A stretch of 55,972 bases of DNA. Origin: Azospirillum sp. TSO35-2. GTDB taxonomy: Bacteria; Pseudomonadota; Alphaproteobacteria; Azospirillales; Azospirillaceae. The stretch covers positions 121,457 to 177,428 of the forward strand of contig NZ_LGRA01000018.1 in the NCBI RefSeq assembly GCF_003116095.1. The letters run 5' to 3'. The notes below the pieces were generated by a model. It was not told where the DNA came from, did not search any database, and saw nothing but the letters and a program-made list of their open reading frames with translations. Positions 6,969 through 16,746 of the stretch are shown one piece after another. Position numbers and translations under genes: made by a program. How positions within the stretch are numbered: the stretch's first letter is position 1; each line of letters starts with the position of its first letter.

Positions 6969-8675
6969 ATGGCACAGTCACTGGCCCGCACGGTCGAAAA
7001 GGAAAGCTTCGCGTCTCTGTTGGAAGAGTCGCTGGGCGCGGCCGAGTCGCTCGAAGGCACGGTTGTCAAGGGACGCGTCGTTGCCGTCGAGAACGACATG
7101 GTCACCATCGACGTCGGTCTGAAGTCGGAAGGCCGCGTCGCGCTGAAGGAATTCGCCGTTGCCGGCCAGCCGCCCGAGCTGAAGGCGGGCGACACGGTCG
7201 AGGTCTACCTCGAGCGGATGGAAGACAAGAACGGCGAGGCGATGCTGAGCCGTGAGAAGGCGAAGCGCGAAGAGGCCTGGGCGCTGCTGGAGAAGTCGTT
7301 CAACGACCAGACCCGCGTCACCGGCGTCATCTTCGGCCGCGTCAAGGGCGGCTTCACGGTCGACCTGTCGGGCGCCGTGGCCTTCCTGCCGGGCAGCCAG
7401 GTCGACATCCGTCCGGTCCGCGACATCTCCCCGCTGCTGGGCACCCCGCAGCCGTTCCAGATCCTGAAGATGGACCGCTCGCGCGGCAACATCGTCGTGT
7501 CGCGTCGCGCCGTGCTCGAAGAGAGCCGCGCCGAGGCCCGTTCGGAGCTGGTGGCCAACCTCAAGGAAGGCCAGATCCTCCAGGGCGTCGTCAAGAACAT
7601 CACCGACTACGGTGCGTTCGTCGACCTGGGCGGCGTCGATGGCCTGCTGCACGTCACCGACATCGCGTGGCGCCGCATCAACCACCCGTCGGAAGCCCTG
7701 CAGATCGGCCAGACCGTCACGGTCCAGGTCATCCGCTTCAACCCGGAAACCCAGCGCATCAGCCTGGGCATGAAGCAGCTCGAGGCCGACCCGTGGGAAG
7801 GCGTCGAGGCGAAGTATCCGGTCGGCGCGAAGTTCAAGGGCCGCGTCACCAACATCACCGACTACGGCGCCTTCGTGGAGCTGGAGCCGGGGATCGAGGG
7901 TCTGGTCCACGTGTCGGAAATGTCCTGGACCAAGAAGAACGTCCATCCGGGCAAGATCGTGTCGACTTCGCAGGAAGTCGAGGTCATGGTCCTGGACGTC
8001 GATCCGCAGAAGCGCCGCATCAGCCTCGGCCTGAAGCAGTGCCTGGACAACCCGTGGGAGACCTTCACCGACAAGTTCGGTCCTGGCACCGAGCTGGAAG
8101 GCGAAGTCAAGAACATCACCGAGTTCGGTCTGTTCGTCGGCCTCCCGGGCGACATCGACGGCATGGTCCACATGTCGGATCTCGACTGGAACAAGTCGGG
8201 TGAAGAGGCGATCGCCGAGTACAAGAAGGGCGACCGCGTCAAGGTCAAGGTTCTCGACGTCGACGTCGAGAAGGAGCGCATCAGCCTCGGCATCAAGCAG
8301 CTGGCGAACGACCCGTTCGAAGCCGCCACCGCCGGTCTGAAGAAGAACGAGGTCGTGACCTGCACCGTGACGCAGGTGACGGACGGCGGCATCGAAGTGT
8401 CCGTCGGCGAGGGCTACACCGGCTTCATCCGCAAGTCGGACCTGTCCCGCGAGCGTTCCGAGCAGCGCCCCGAGCGCTTTGCCGTCGGCGAGAAGGTCGA
8501 CGCCAAGGTCACCCAGATCGACCGCGCGTCCCGCCGCATCTCGCTGTCCATCAAGGCTCGCGAGATGGAAGAGGAGAAGCAGGCGATGGCCGAGTACGGT
8601 TCGTCCGACTCGGGCGCCTCGCTGGGCGACATCCTGGGCGCCGCTCTGAAGCGCAAGCAGCAGAACGACGAGTGA
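6969..8675 (+). CDS. rpsA: 30S ribosomal protein S1
   Basis: S1 holds mRNA on the 30S subunit during initiation. The 568-residue protein contains six S1/OB repeats. The first two are divergent (residues about 25-95 and 110-175). The last four carry the NITDYGAFVDL, NITDYGAFVEL, NITEFGLFVGL and VTDGGIEVSVG variants with linker motifs RISLG(M/L/I)KQ. Length and repeat number equal the usual proteobacterial form. AGGAG lies 5 bases before ATG 6969. The 187-base cmk-rpsA gap contains a GC hairpin near 6870 and may host autogenous control as known for gammaproteobacterial S1, though this is inference. Two strong hairpins follow the gene. Confidence 0.98.
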   Translation: MAQSLARTVEKESFASLLEESLGAAESLEGTVVKGRVVAVENDMVTIDVGLKSEGRVALKEFAVAGQPPELKAGDTVEVYLERMEDKNGEAMLSREKAKREEAWALLEKSFNDQTRVTGVIFGRVKGGFTVDLSGAVAFLPGSQVDIRPVRDISPLLGTPQPFQILKMDRSRGNIVVSRRAVLEESRAEARSELVANLKEGQILQGVVKNITDYGAFVDLGGVDGLLHVTDIAWRRINHPSEALQIGQTVTVQVIRFNPETQRISLGMKQLEADPWEGVEAKYPVGAKFKGRVTNITDYGAFVELEPGIEGLVHVSEMSWTKKNVHPGKIVSTSQEVEVMVLDVDPQKRRISLGLKQCLDNPWETFTDKFGPGTELEGEVKNITEFGLFVGLPGDIDGMVHMSDLDWNKSGEEAIAEYKKGDRVKVKVLDVDVEKERISLGIKQLANDPFEAATAGLKKNEVVTCTVTQVTDGGIEVSVGEGYTGFIRKSDLSRERSEQRPERFAVGEKVDAKVTQIDRASRRISLSIKAREMEEEKQAMAEYGSSDSGASLGDILGAALKRKQQNDE

Positions 8676-8727
8676 TCGCCTGACGGCCCGTTCCCCGGCG
8701 GCGACGCTGGGGAACGGGCCGGCGATC
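8674..8727 (+). other. Long hairpin overlapping the rpsA stop codon
   Basis: Two stacked perfect arms, GATCGCC (8674-8680) with GGCGATC (8721-8727) and a twelve-base GGCCCGTTCCCC arm (8685-8696 with 8709-8720), form one stem that begins inside the TGA codon. It lacks a T-tract and probably protects the mRNA 3' end upstream of the true terminator. Confidence 0.6.
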
Positions 8728-8744
8728 TCCCGGAAGGGTAAGAG

Positions 8745-8778
8745 AAAGGCCGCGTCCCGGTTGGGGCGCGGCCTTTTT
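8745..8778 (+). terminator. Intrinsic terminator after rpsA
   Basis: AAAGGCCGCG (8745-8754) pairs with CGCGGCCTTT (8767-8776), with an inner CCC/GGG helix in the loop, and leads into TTTTT. Confidence 0.88.
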
Positions 8779-8954
8779 CGTGGCGAACGGATGGCCGCCG
8801 GTTGAGATGGCCATCCGGGAGGCCGTCCCGTCCATGAAACGGGATTGGGCTTGCATCGTGGCGCTCTTCGGTGAGGCGGCCGCTCGGCACGCCAGGGAAA
8901 AGCCGCGCAATCCGTGTCAGACCTTGTGGGCCGGCGCGCGCACCTCCCGCCGCG

Positions 8955-9410
8955 TCACTTCGGCGACCCCGGGCTGCGGGTCAGCGAGGTGATGCTGTCG
9001 TCGTAGCGGAAGGCCGGCATGTCGCGGACGCTGTCAGCCGTCACCTCGCGGAGCGCGATCGAATCGACGCCGGGGCGGATGTCCGCGAGCTTCAGGTCGG
9101 CGGCGATGTCCTTGCCGCCGAAGCCCAGCAGGCCGCCGCTGTGGATGACGATGTACTGGGCCTGCCCGCTGTCGTCGAGGATCACGTCGGTCACCGTGCC
9201 GATCCGCGACCCGTCGGCGCCGACCACGCTGCGATTCATCAACTGGTCGACGCTGGGGCCGGTCTTGCGCTCGACCGCCGCGCCGACGATCGGAGTCGCT
9301 GCGCCACCGGCGCCCTGGCTGGTGCCGGAACCCTGGGCCGTGGCGGCCGGAATGTCCGCCGTGCCGACCAGCAGCGCCAGCGTGGGCAACGCGAACCACA
9401 TCTTGTGCAT
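8955..9410 (-). CDS. Secreted PRC-barrel domain protein
   Basis: A 151-residue protein with a Sec-type signal peptide (MHKMWFALPTLALLVGTADIPAATAQ, cleavage probably after the AxA near residue 25). A short Gly/Ala linker follows, then a PRC-barrel fold, recognisable as SVVGADGSRIGTVTDVILDDSGQAQYIVIHSGGLLGFGGKDI in two beta stretches (about 60-105), and the downstream LKLADIRPG. PRC barrels in exported alphaproteobacterial proteins are common and their role is largely unknown, possibly envelope or stress related. ATG 9410 has GGAGGA about 9 bases upstream; longer in-frame starts are not supported. It stands alone on the minus strand. Confidence 0.85.
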   Translation of the reverse strand: MHKMWFALPTLALLVGTADIPAATAQGSGTSQGAGGAATPIVGAAVERKTGPSVDQLMNRSVVGADGSRIGTVTDVILDDSGQAQYIVIHSGGLLGFGGKDIAADLKLADIRPGVDSIALREVTADSVRDMPAFRYDDSITSLTRSPGSPK

Positions 9411-9554
9411 GGGCCGGTCTCCTCCTCTGCCGTACCGTTCCCAACCGGGGGCGCAGGAAATAGTTGCGGGTGAGGGAGGTTTCACGACCCGTCGGCCCGG
9501 TCGGCGAGGCGGCGGAAAAACACCTCGGGGAATGGCTTCGCGGCGGGCTCCAGA

Positions 9555-9615
9555 GGCGACTCGGCGGTTTCCGGGCAACGACTCGAGACACGCTCCAGCG
9601 CTCCGCCGAGTCGCC
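9555..9615. repeat. Perfect 13-base inverted repeat in the nrdJ upstream region
   Basis: GGCGACTCGGCGG (9555-9567) is repeated inverted as CCGCCGAGTCGCC (9603-9615) around a 35-base loop. No T-tract follows, so it is not an ordinary terminator. Confidence 0.6.
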
Positions 9616-9830
9616 GCCGTGCGAATCGGTGGTGGGTGCAACGGGGCGTAGGCAACAAGATGTTGATTTTCACCCCAACGAAGCCCTGGCGAAACGCCGC
9701 GCTTTGCGCTTTAATCGGTGGGCGTTGCAGGTTTCCGCGCTTTGAGCCCGCTGCGGCCCGCCCGACCTCCCCCGAAAATTTTGCGCTTGGCGCGGGAACC
9801 GGACCGGCGGTCAGGGGTTGAACACCACAA

Positions 9831-9846
9831 GGTCTAGGTCTTGCGA
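9831..9846 (+). promoter_or_regulatory. NrdR-like box 1 (distal)
   Basis: GGTCTAGGTCTTGCGA matches the CWA-N3-TWG core of the NrdR consensus (ACACWATATATWGTGT, recalled). It lies exactly 32 bases upstream of box 2, the three-helical-turn spacing typical of paired NrdR sites. Confidence 0.5.
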
Positions 9847-9862
9847 GGTTCTGCGATGTCAA

Positions 9863-9878
9863 CCACAATATCTTGCGA
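9863..9878 (+). promoter_or_regulatory. NrdR-like box 2 (proximal)
   Basis: CCACAATATCTTGCGA agrees with the NrdR consensus at all core positions. NrdR is the Zn/ATP-cone repressor of ribonucleotide reductase genes, so the site is expected to control nrdJ, whose start codon lies about 270 bases downstream. Confidence 0.6.
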
Positions 9879-10146
9879 TAGACACCTTGGCTGTCTTGCC
9901 TGCCCCGGCCACGCTGGCTAGGATGCGCCCCACGTGACCCGGCCGGTGAAACGGCGGCGGTTCCAGCTTTGGCATCGGTTCAGGACAGCGGCGACGGCGG
10001 CGCCCGGGCATTCGGCCCGGACCCTGCCGCGGGGCGCTATGGCCCGGGCCGGCGGCTGATGCGGAAGCGGCGCCACACCGGCACCGGGGATCACACCCAT
10101 ATCCATTGAGTCCGTCCGACGGGCTCCAGCAAGGGACAGTGTCATC

Positions 10147-13100
10147 ATGCGGATCGAGCGTCGTTTCACGCACGAAGGTCAGGACGCCTACGCCAGCCTC
10201 GGTTTCCGCCGGGCGACCAGCGAGATCCGCAACCCGGATGGCACCATCGTCTTCCAGCAGACCGACATCGAGGTGCCGGACAACTTCTCCCAGGTCGCCA
10301 GCGACATCCTGGCCCAGAAGTATTTCCGCAAGGCCGGCGTCCCGGCCGCGCTGAAGTCGGTCGAGGAGAACACCGTCCCGTCCTGGCTGTGGCGCAAGGA
10401 GGCCGACACCGAGAAGCTGGCCGCCCTGCCGAAGGAGAAGCGCTTCGTCGGTGAGACCTCGGCCCGCCAGGTGTTCGACCGTCTGGCCGGCACCTGGACC
10501 TATTGGGGTTGGAAGGGCGGCTATTTCGACCAGGAGGCCGACGCCCGCGCCTTCTTCGACGAGATGCGCTTCATGCTGGCCGCCCAGATGGCGGCGCCGA
10601 ACAGCCCGCAGTGGTTCAACACCGGCCTGCACTGGGCCTACGGCATCGACGGCCCGAGCCAGGGCCACTTCTACGTCGATTTCAAGACCGGCCTGCTGAC
10701 CTCCTCGGCGTCGGCCTACGAGCACCCGCAGCCGCACGCCTGCTTCATCCAGTCGGTCGCCGACGACCTCGTCAACGAGGGCGGCATCATGGACCTGTGG
10801 GTGCGCGAGGCGCGCCTGTTCAAGTATGGCTCGGGCACCGGCTCCAACTTCTCCCGCCTGCGCGGCGAGGGTGAGCGTCTGGCCGGCGGCGGCAAGTCGT
10901 CGGGCCTGATGAGCTTCCTGAAGATCGGCGACCGCGCGGCCGGCGCCATCAAGTCGGGCGGCACCACCCGTCGTGCGGCCAAGATGGTCACGGTGGACAT
11001 GGACCACCCGGACATCGAGGGCTACATCGACTGGAAGGTGAACGAGGAGCAGAAGGTCGCCGCGCTGGTGACCGGCTCCAAGATCTGCCAGAAGCACCTG
11101 ACCGCGGTGATGGCCGCCGCCCAGAACGGCCTCGATCCGAAGGAAAACAAGGATCTCAAGAAGGCCATCCTCGCCGCCCGCAAGGATCAGGTGTCGGAGA
11201 ACTACATCCAGCGCGTGATCCAGTTCGCCGGGCAGGGCTTCACCACGATCGAGTTCAAGACCTACAACACCGACTGGGATTCGGAGGCCTACCTGACGGT
11301 GTCGGGCCAGAACTCCAACAACTCGGTGCGCGTCTCGAACGAGTTCGTGCAGGCGGTGCTGGACGACGCCGACTGGAACCTGATCGGCCGCACCACCGGC
11401 AAGGTCACCAAGACGCTGCGCGCCCGCGACCTGTGGGACAAGGTCGGCTACGCCGCCTGGGCCTGCGCCGATCCCGGCGTGCAGTTCGACAGCACCATCA
11501 ACGAGTGGCACACCTGCCCGGCGTCGGGGCGCATCAACGCCTCGAACCCCTGCTCGGAATACATGTTCCTCGACGACACGGCCTGCAACCTGGCGTCGCT
11601 GAACCTGATGACCTTCCGGCTGAAGGACGGCTCCTTCGACACCGAAGCCTTCGAGCACGCCTGCCGTCTGTGGACGATCGTGCTGGAAATCTCGGTGATG
11701 ATGGCGCAGTTCCCGTCGAAGGAAATCGCGCAGCTCTCCTACGAGTTCCGCACGCTGGGCCTCGGCTTCGCCAACCTCGGCGGCCTGCTGATGGCCAACG
11801 GCCTGTCCTACGACTCCGACGAGGGCCGCGCCTACTGCGCCGGCATCTCCGCCGTGATGACCGGCGTCGCCTACGCCACCTCGGCCGAGATGGCGCAGGA
11901 GCTGGGGACCTTCCCCGGCTATGAGGCCAACCGCGACCACATGCTGCGGGTCATCCGCAACCACCGCCGCGCCGCCAACGGCGAGATGAACGGCTACGAG
12001 GGGCTGACGGTCGAGCCGGTGCCCTTCGTCGCCGACCTCTGCCCCGACCAGGAGCTGGCGCTCGCCGCCGTCCGCGTCTGGGACGAGGCGCTGGAGCTGG
12101 GCGAAGCCCACGGCTACCGCAACGCCCAGGCCACCGTGGTCGCCCCGACCGGCACCATCGGCTTGGTGATGGACTGCGACACCACCGGCATCGAGCCCGA
12201 CTTCGCCCTGGTGAAGTTCAAGAAGCTGGCCGGCGGCGGCTACTTCAAGATCGTCAACCGGCTGGTGCCGGAGGCGCTGCGGACGCTGGGCTACACCGCC
12301 GACCAGATCCAGGAGATGGAGCTGTACGCGGTCGGCCACGGCACGCTGAAGACCGCCCCCGGCGTCAACCACGAGGCGCTGAAGGCCAAGGGCTTCACCG
12401 ACGAGTTGCTGGAGCGGCTGGAGGCGAACCTCGCCACCGCCTTCGACATCAAGTTCGTCTTCAACCGCTGGACCATCGGCGCCGACGTCTGCACCCAGAC
12501 GCTGGGCGTCCCGGCCGAGGCGCTGGACGCCCCGGGCTTCGACCTGCTGACCCACCTGGGCTTCACCAAGGCGCAGATCGAGGCGGCGAACACCTTCTGC
12601 TGCGGCGCCATGACGCTGGAAGGCGCGCCCTTCCTGAAGGACGAGCACCTGTCGGTGTTCGACTGCGCCAACCCCTGCGGCCGCATCGGCAAGCGCTTCC
12701 TGTCCTGGGGATCGCACATCACGATGATGGCGGCGGCGCAGCCCTTCATCTCCGGCGCCATCTCCAAGACCATCAACATGCCGAACACGGCGACGGTCGA
12801 CGAGTGCAAGGACGCCTACCTGATGTCCTGGCGCCTGGGCCTGAAGGCCAACGCGCTGTACCGCGACGGTTCCAAGCTGAGCCAGCCGCTCCAGGCCGCC
12901 CTGCTGGACGACGAGGAGGACGGCGAGGCGGTCGAGGCGGTGATCGAGGCCCCGAACGGCGCCCGCGCCCAGATGGTGACCGAGCGCATCGTCGAGAAGG
13001 TCATCGAGAAGGTGATCGAGCGGAAGATCTCCGCCCGCGAACGCCTGCCGCACCGCCGCAAGGGCTACACCCAGAAGGCCAACGTCGGCGGCCACAAGGT

Positions 13101-13899
13101 CTACCTGCGCACCGGCGAGTATGAGGACGGCCGGCTGGGCGAGATCTTCATCGACATGCACAAGGAAGGCGCCGCCTTCCGGTCGCTGATGAACAACTTC
13201 GCCATCGCGGTGTCGATCGGCCTGCAATACGGCGTGCCGCTGGAAGAGTTCGTGGAGGCCTTCACCTTCACCCGCTTCGAGCCGTCGGGCATGGTCACCG
13301 GCAACGACACCATCAAGATGGCGACGTCGATCATCGACTACATCTTCCGCGAGATCGCCATCTCCTACCTGAACCGCACCGACTTGGCGCACGCCACGCC
13401 GGAGGATCTGGTGCCGTCGACGGTCGGCAGCGGCGACAAGCAGGGCGACCTGCCGGACACCCAGGTGCAGCCGTCCGACATCGTCCGCCGCATCGCCTCG
13501 ACCGGCTACGTCCGCAACAACCTGCGCGTCCTGCACGGCGGCCAGACCCAGCGGACCAACGCCGCCGTCGCCTTCGCCGCCACCGGCACCGAGACGGCGG
13601 CGGTGAGCGCCACCGTGTCGACCGGCATGGGCGCCGGCACCCAGGGCGCCGCCCAGGCGTCGCTGGCGGCCAGCCCGGCGGTCGCCGCGGCGACCGCCCA
13701 GGGCCACGTCGCCTCCTCGGCGGCCACCGGCACCGCCTATGGCGGCAGCACCAGCGAGCAGCGCTTCGATCGCATCCGCGAGGCCCGCGCCCGCGGTTAC
13801 GAGGGTGACCCCTGCGGCGAGTGCGGCAACATGACCCTGGTCCGCAACGGCACCTGCCTGAAGTGCGACAGCTGCGGCTCGACCACCGGCTGCTCGTAA
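10147..13899 (+). CDS. nrdJ: Adenosylcobalamin-dependent (class II) ribonucleoside-diphosphate reductase
   Basis: Reduces ribonucleotides to deoxyribonucleotides using coenzyme B12 to make the thiyl radical, so it works with or without oxygen. At 1250 residues it is the long NrdJ form. Visible catalytic residues are redox Cys199 in PHACFIQ, the radical site Asn467-Cys469-Glu471 in NPCSEY, and Cys480 in [10 protein letters not shown], the partner of Cys199. The gene also carries FGSGTG-like phosphate-binding motifs ([10 protein letters not shown]). A coiled basic stretch, an Ala-rich linker (about 1140-1200) and a C-terminal Cys cluster ([14 protein letters not shown], about 1223-1245) form the reactivating tail. 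AAGGGA lies 10 bases before ATG 10147. NrdR-like boxes lie upstream; no cobalamin riboswitch was seen. Confidence 0.97.
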   Translation: MRIERRFTHEGQDAYASLGFRRATSEIRNPDGTIVFQQTDIEVPDNFSQVASDILAQKYFRKAGVPAALKSVEENTVPSWLWRKEADTEKLAALPKEKRFVGETSARQVFDRLAGTWTYWGWKGGYFDQEADARAFFDEMRFMLAAQMAAPNSPQWFNTGLHWAYGIDGPSQGHFYVDFKTGLLTSSASAYEHPQPHACFIQSVADDLVNEGGIMDLWVREARLFKYGSGTGSNFSRLRGEGERLAGGGKSSGLMSFLKIGDRAAGAIKSGGTTRRAAKMVTVDMDHPDIEGYIDWKVNEEQKVAALVTGSKICQKHLTAVMAAAQNGLDPKENKDLKKAILAARKDQVSENYIQRVIQFAGQGFTTIEFKTYNTDWDSEAYLTVSGQNSNNSVRVSNEFVQAVLDDADWNLIGRTTGKVTKTLRARDLWDKVGYAAWACADPGVQFDSTINEWHTCPASGRINASNPCSEYMFLDDTACNLASLNLMTFRLKDGSFDTEAFEHACRLWTIVLEISVMMAQFPSKEIAQLSYEFRTLGLGFANLGGLLMANGLSYDSDEGRAYCAGISAVMTGVAYATSAEMAQELGTFPGYEANRDHMLRVIRNHRRAANGEMNGYEGLTVEPVPFVADLCPDQELALAAVRVWDEALELGEAHGYRNAQATVVAPTGTIGLVMDCDTTGIEPDFALVKFKKLAGGGYFKIVNRLVPEALRTLGYTADQIQEMELYAVGHGTLKTAPGVNHEALKAKGFTDELLERLEANLATAFDIKFVFNRWTIGADVCTQTLGVPAEALDAPGFDLLTHLGFTKAQIEAANTFCCGAMTLEGAPFLKDEHLSVFDCANPCGRIGKRFLSWGSHITMMAAAQPFISGAISKTINMPNTATVDECKDAYLMSWRLGLKANALYRDGSKLSQPLQAALLDDEEDGEAVEAVIEAPNGARAQMVTERIVEKVIEKVIERKISARERLPHRRKGYTQKANVGGHKVYLRTGEYEDGRLGEIFIDMHKEGAAFRSLMNNFAIAVSIGLQYGVPLEEFVEAFTFTRFEPSGMVTGNDTIKMATSIIDYIFREIAISYLNRTDLAHATPEDLVPSTVGSGDKQGDLPDTQVQPSDIVRRIASTGYVRNNLRVLHGGQTQRTNAAVAFAATGTETAAVSATVSTGMGAGTQGAAQASLAASPAVAAATAQGHVASSAATGTAYGGSTSEQRFDRIREARARGYEGDPCGECGNMTLVRNGTCLKCDSCGSTTGCS

Positions 13900-13960
13900 G
13901 GCGTCGGGAACGGCAGCGCCAAGGCGCCGCAAGGCGCCGCAACGCGGTCCGGAACGAATG

Positions 13961-13998
13961 GGGGAGGGAGCGGGAAGCCGCTCCCTCCCTTTCTTTTT
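13961..13998 (+). terminator. Intrinsic terminator after nrdJ
   Basis: A stem of at least twelve base pairs (13962-13973 with 13978-13989, arm GGGAGGGAGCGG) capped by GAAG is followed by TTCTTTTTG. Confidence 0.9.
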
Positions 13999-14170
13999 GC
14001 GCTGGTCTTGCGCCGTTCTTGATGTCTGCTTCTTTTGAATCATTCTTGTGCGGTTGCAACGGCGTGCATCGGCCGCCACGGATCTTGACCGCCGCGCGTG
14101 TATTCATGTTAGCTGATTTCCTGGGGACGTCGGTCCGGCGTGTCCCTGTTATCTCCGGGGGTGAGGCTTC

Positions 14171-16426
14171 ATGGATTTGGCCGGGGCTGCGCTGGATGAC
14201 GGCCTTCCATCCGACCGCCTGTTGCGGGTGACGGTGGCGCAATGGAGCGCGGCCCTGGTCTGGGCGGCGGCCGACGGAACCATCGTCGGCGCCAACCCCT
14301 GGTTTGCCCAACTCGCCGCCCGCCCGCTGGAGTCGCTGATCGGCCGGCCGCTGCCCGCGCTGCTCGACCTCGGCGGGCGCGACTGGTCGGCGGTGTGGGA
14401 CGGCGCGCATGGCGGCCGCGCTCCCCCCGGCATCGGAACGCTCTGCGCGCCGCGCAGCGAACCGGTCCCGGTCGACCTGCACTGGCAGACCCTGACCGAC
14501 GGGTCGGAGCCGCTGCTGCTGTGCGAAATGCGCAGCTTCGACGAACGTGAGCGGGCCGAGGCGGTCGCCCGGCTGCAGCAGGATGTGCTGGAGCTGGTGG
14601 CGACCGGCCGCTCGCTGCGGCTGGTGCTCGACTTCCTCTGCCGCCAGGTGGAGACCTGCGCGCCGGAGCTGGCCTGCTCGGTCATGCTGCGGGACGACGA
14701 GAACCGCATGCGCGTCATCGCCGGTCCGTCGCTGCCGGCCGGCTACAGCGCCGCCATCGACGGGCTGGAGATCGGTCCCGGCGTCGGCTGCTGCGGCAGC
14801 GCCATGTGGCGCGGCGAGGCGGTGCTGGCCACCGACATCGCCAACGACCCGCTGTGGGCGGGCTACAGTGACAGCGCGCTGATGCATGGGCTGGCCGCCT
14901 GCTGGTCCAACCCGATCAAGGGGCGCGATGCCCGTGTGCTCGGCAGTTTCGCCCTCTACTACCACGAGCCGCGGGGGATCGCCCCCTTCCACCGGCGGCT
15001 GGTCGAGGCCTGCGTGCATCTGTGCGCCCTGGCGATCGAGCATGACCGGGCGCGGGCGGAAATCAACCGGCTCGCCTATTTCGACACGCTGACCGGCCTG
15101 CCGAACCGCCAGCTGCTGACCGACCGCGCCACCGCGGCGCTGGCGCTGGCTGGGCGGACGCGCCAGCCGGTAACGCTGATGTTTCTCGACATCGACCGCT
15201 TCAAGACGATCAACGACTCGCTCGGCCACGCCGTCGGCGACGAGCTGCTGGTGGAGGTGGCGACCCGGCTGAAGCGCCTGTTCATCGACGGCGACACGCT
15301 GGCGCGGCTGGGCGGCGACGAGTTCGTGGCGCTGCTGCCGGGCTGCGACGCGGCGCACGCCTCGCTGCTGGCCGAACGCATCCTCGCCACCCTGGCGGTG
15401 CCGGCGACCATCGCCGATTTGACCCTGACGCCGACCGCCAGCATCGGAATCGCCGTGCATCCCGACGACGGCGGCGATTTCGACACGCTGCTGCGCCAGG
15501 CCGACGCGGCGATGTACCGGGCCAAGCAGGCCGGGCGCAACCGCTGTCACTTCTTCCGCCGCGACATGAACGAGCAGGCGGTGCGCCGGCTGGAGATGGA
15601 GGCGGCGCTGCGCGAGGCGCTGAGCCGGCAGGAGGAGGCCAGCCGGACCGGCGGCGACGGCCCGTTCGAGCTGCATTACCAGCCGCAGGTCCGCCTGAAG
15701 CCGCCCTGCCTGCACCGGGTGGAGGCGCTGATCCGCTGGACCCACCCGCGCTGGGGGATGGTGTCGCCGGTGGAGTTCGTGCCGCTGGCCGAGGAGTGCG
15801 GCCTGATCGATCGGCTCGATTCCTGGGTTCTGGAAACCGCGGTGGCCCAGCTTGCCCGCTGGCGCGCCGCCGGCGTGCCGGTGCCGGGCATGGCGGTCAA
15901 CGTGTCGGCCGTCCGCTTCGCCCGCGGCGATCTGCCGGACCAGGTCCACGCCGTGCTGACCGCCAACGGCATCCCGGCCACCGACCTGACGCTGGAGATC
16001 ACCGAACGGCTGATGATGACGGAGGAGGTCGGCGTTCACGACGCGCTCGACGCCCTGCACGCGCTGGGGGTGACGCTGTCGATCGACGATTTCGGCACCG
16101 GCTACTCCAGCCTCAGCTACCTGAAGCGCTTCCCGGTCGGCGAGCTGAAGATCGACCGCAGCTTCGTCAAGGAACTGGACATCGACGCCGCCAACCGGCC
16201 GCTGGTCCGCGCCATGATCCAGATCGGCGAGAGCCTGGGCCTGACCGTCGTCGCCGAGGGGGTGGAGCGCGACACCCAGCACCGCATGCTGGAGGCGGAG
16301 GGCTGCGGCATCGGCCAGGGCTATCTGTTCGCCCGCCCGATGCCGGCCGACGCCCTGGCCGTCTGGTTGGCCGCCGAGGGGAAGGTCTGGACCGACTGCG
16401 GCCCGGGCTGCTGCTTCAGCATCTGA
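14171..16426 (+). CDS. PAS-GAF-GGDEF-EAL cyclic-di-GMP signalling protein
   Basis: A 751-residue cytoplasmic protein predicted to make and/or break cyclic-di-GMP. Domains in order are a PAS-like sensor (about 15-115), a GAF domain (about 145-295, with CVMLRDD-like ACSVMLRDDENRMRVIAGPSLP and PGVGCCGSA), GGDEF (about 300-460, intact GGDEF at 381-385 and no obvious RxxD inhibitory site in front) and EAL (about 490-740). The EAL domain looks catalytically complete: E518-A519-L520, NVSA, EITER, DDFGTGYSS, KIDRSFV and AEGVE. There are no membrane segments. The protein ends in an unusual CGPGCCFSI tail. A purine-rich GGGGGTGAGG precedes the ATG. It is transcribed alone, between the nrdJ terminator and ppdK. 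Confidence 0.93.
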   Translation: MDLAGAALDDGLPSDRLLRVTVAQWSAALVWAAADGTIVGANPWFAQLAARPLESLIGRPLPALLDLGGRDWSAVWDGAHGGRAPPGIGTLCAPRSEPVPVDLHWQTLTDGSEPLLLCEMRSFDERERAEAVARLQQDVLELVATGRSLRLVLDFLCRQVETCAPELACSVMLRDDENRMRVIAGPSLPAGYSAAIDGLEIGPGVGCCGSAMWRGEAVLATDIANDPLWAGYSDSALMHGLAACWSNPIKGRDARVLGSFALYYHEPRGIAPFHRRLVEACVHLCALAIEHDRARAEINRLAYFDTLTGLPNRQLLTDRATAALALAGRTRQPVTLMFLDIDRFKTINDSLGHAVGDELLVEVATRLKRLFIDGDTLARLGGDEFVALLPGCDAAHASLLAERILATLAVPATIADLTLTPTASIGIAVHPDDGGDFDTLLRQADAAMYRAKQAGRNRCHFFRRDMNEQAVRRLEMEAALREALSRQEEASRTGGDGPFELHYQPQVRLKPPCLHRVEALIRWTHPRWGMVSPVEFVPLAEECGLIDRLDSWVLETAVAQLARWRAAGVPVPGMAVNVSAVRFARGDLPDQVHAVLTANGIPATDLTLEITERLMMTEEVGVHDALDALHALGVTLSIDDFGTGYSSLSYLKRFPVGELKIDRSFVKELDIDAANRPLVRAMIQIGESLGLTVVAEGVERDTQHRMLEAEGCGIGQGYLFARPMPADALAVWLAAEGKVWTDCGPGCCFSI

Positions 16427-16746
16427 AACATTTGCCGGGGAAACCTTTCGGCTTTCCTTTTAAAAATAGGTACTTCGGAGGTTCTCCGCGGACTGAATCG
16501 GTGTCTGTGCGGTTCAGCCGGAGTAATGGGAACCGCGCAATCCGATATAGTCGCAACGCACCTTTGACGGGGAAGCACGGGTGATCCCGTTCTAGACCAC
16601 GCGACCGTCTTGTGTCCCAACGTTTGGGACGATAGAAGGTCCACGCAGCGGCATGTGCGGTCAAGCAATCTGACCACGGGGGTTCCGCCCGTCGGACAGA
16701 AGCGGCCGGATGCCGGACGACCATAGGGCGAGCGAGGAATTCCGAC
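16427..16746. other. Intergenic region upstream of ppdK with an inverted repeat
   Basis: About 320 bases with no gene. An AT patch (TTTTAAAAATAGG) follows the GGDEF-EAL stop. A perfect inverted repeat GTCCCAA-CGT-TTGGGAC occupies 16614-16630, about 120 bases before the ppdK start, and could be an operator. TTGACG at 16564 might be a -35 element, but no matching -10 is convincing. Confidence 0.45.

Larger units (their letters stand above)
9411..10146. other. Long intergenic region upstream of nrdJ
   Basis: About 735 bases without a convincing gene. It holds a perfect 13-base inverted repeat (9555-9567 with 9603-9615), an AT patch near 9775 and two NrdR-like boxes at 9831-9846 and 9863-9878. 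A minus-strand frame at 9482-9868 is open but has no ribosome-binding site and an implausible Arg/Pro composition at its start. Confidence 0.5.

Noticed and set aside
9482..9868. A 128-residue minus-strand protein in the nrdJ upstream region
   Set aside because: It has no ribosome-binding site, and its frame crosses the perfect inverted repeat and the NrdR-like boxes.
9880..10146. A cobalamin riboswitch in front of the B12-dependent reductase
   Set aside because: I looked for the B12 box and the conserved core and saw neither.
9859..14079. A 1406-codon open frame on the minus strand opposite nrdJ
   Set aside because: It is antisense to an obvious conserved enzyme, is rich in Ala, Gly, Arg, His and Asp as expected for a GC-rich shadow frame, and has no recognisable domain.
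16396..16426. A prenylation-like CCxx tail on the GGDEF-EAL protein
   Set aside because: No bacterial machinery is known to act on such a tail; only the cysteine cluster itself is worth noting.
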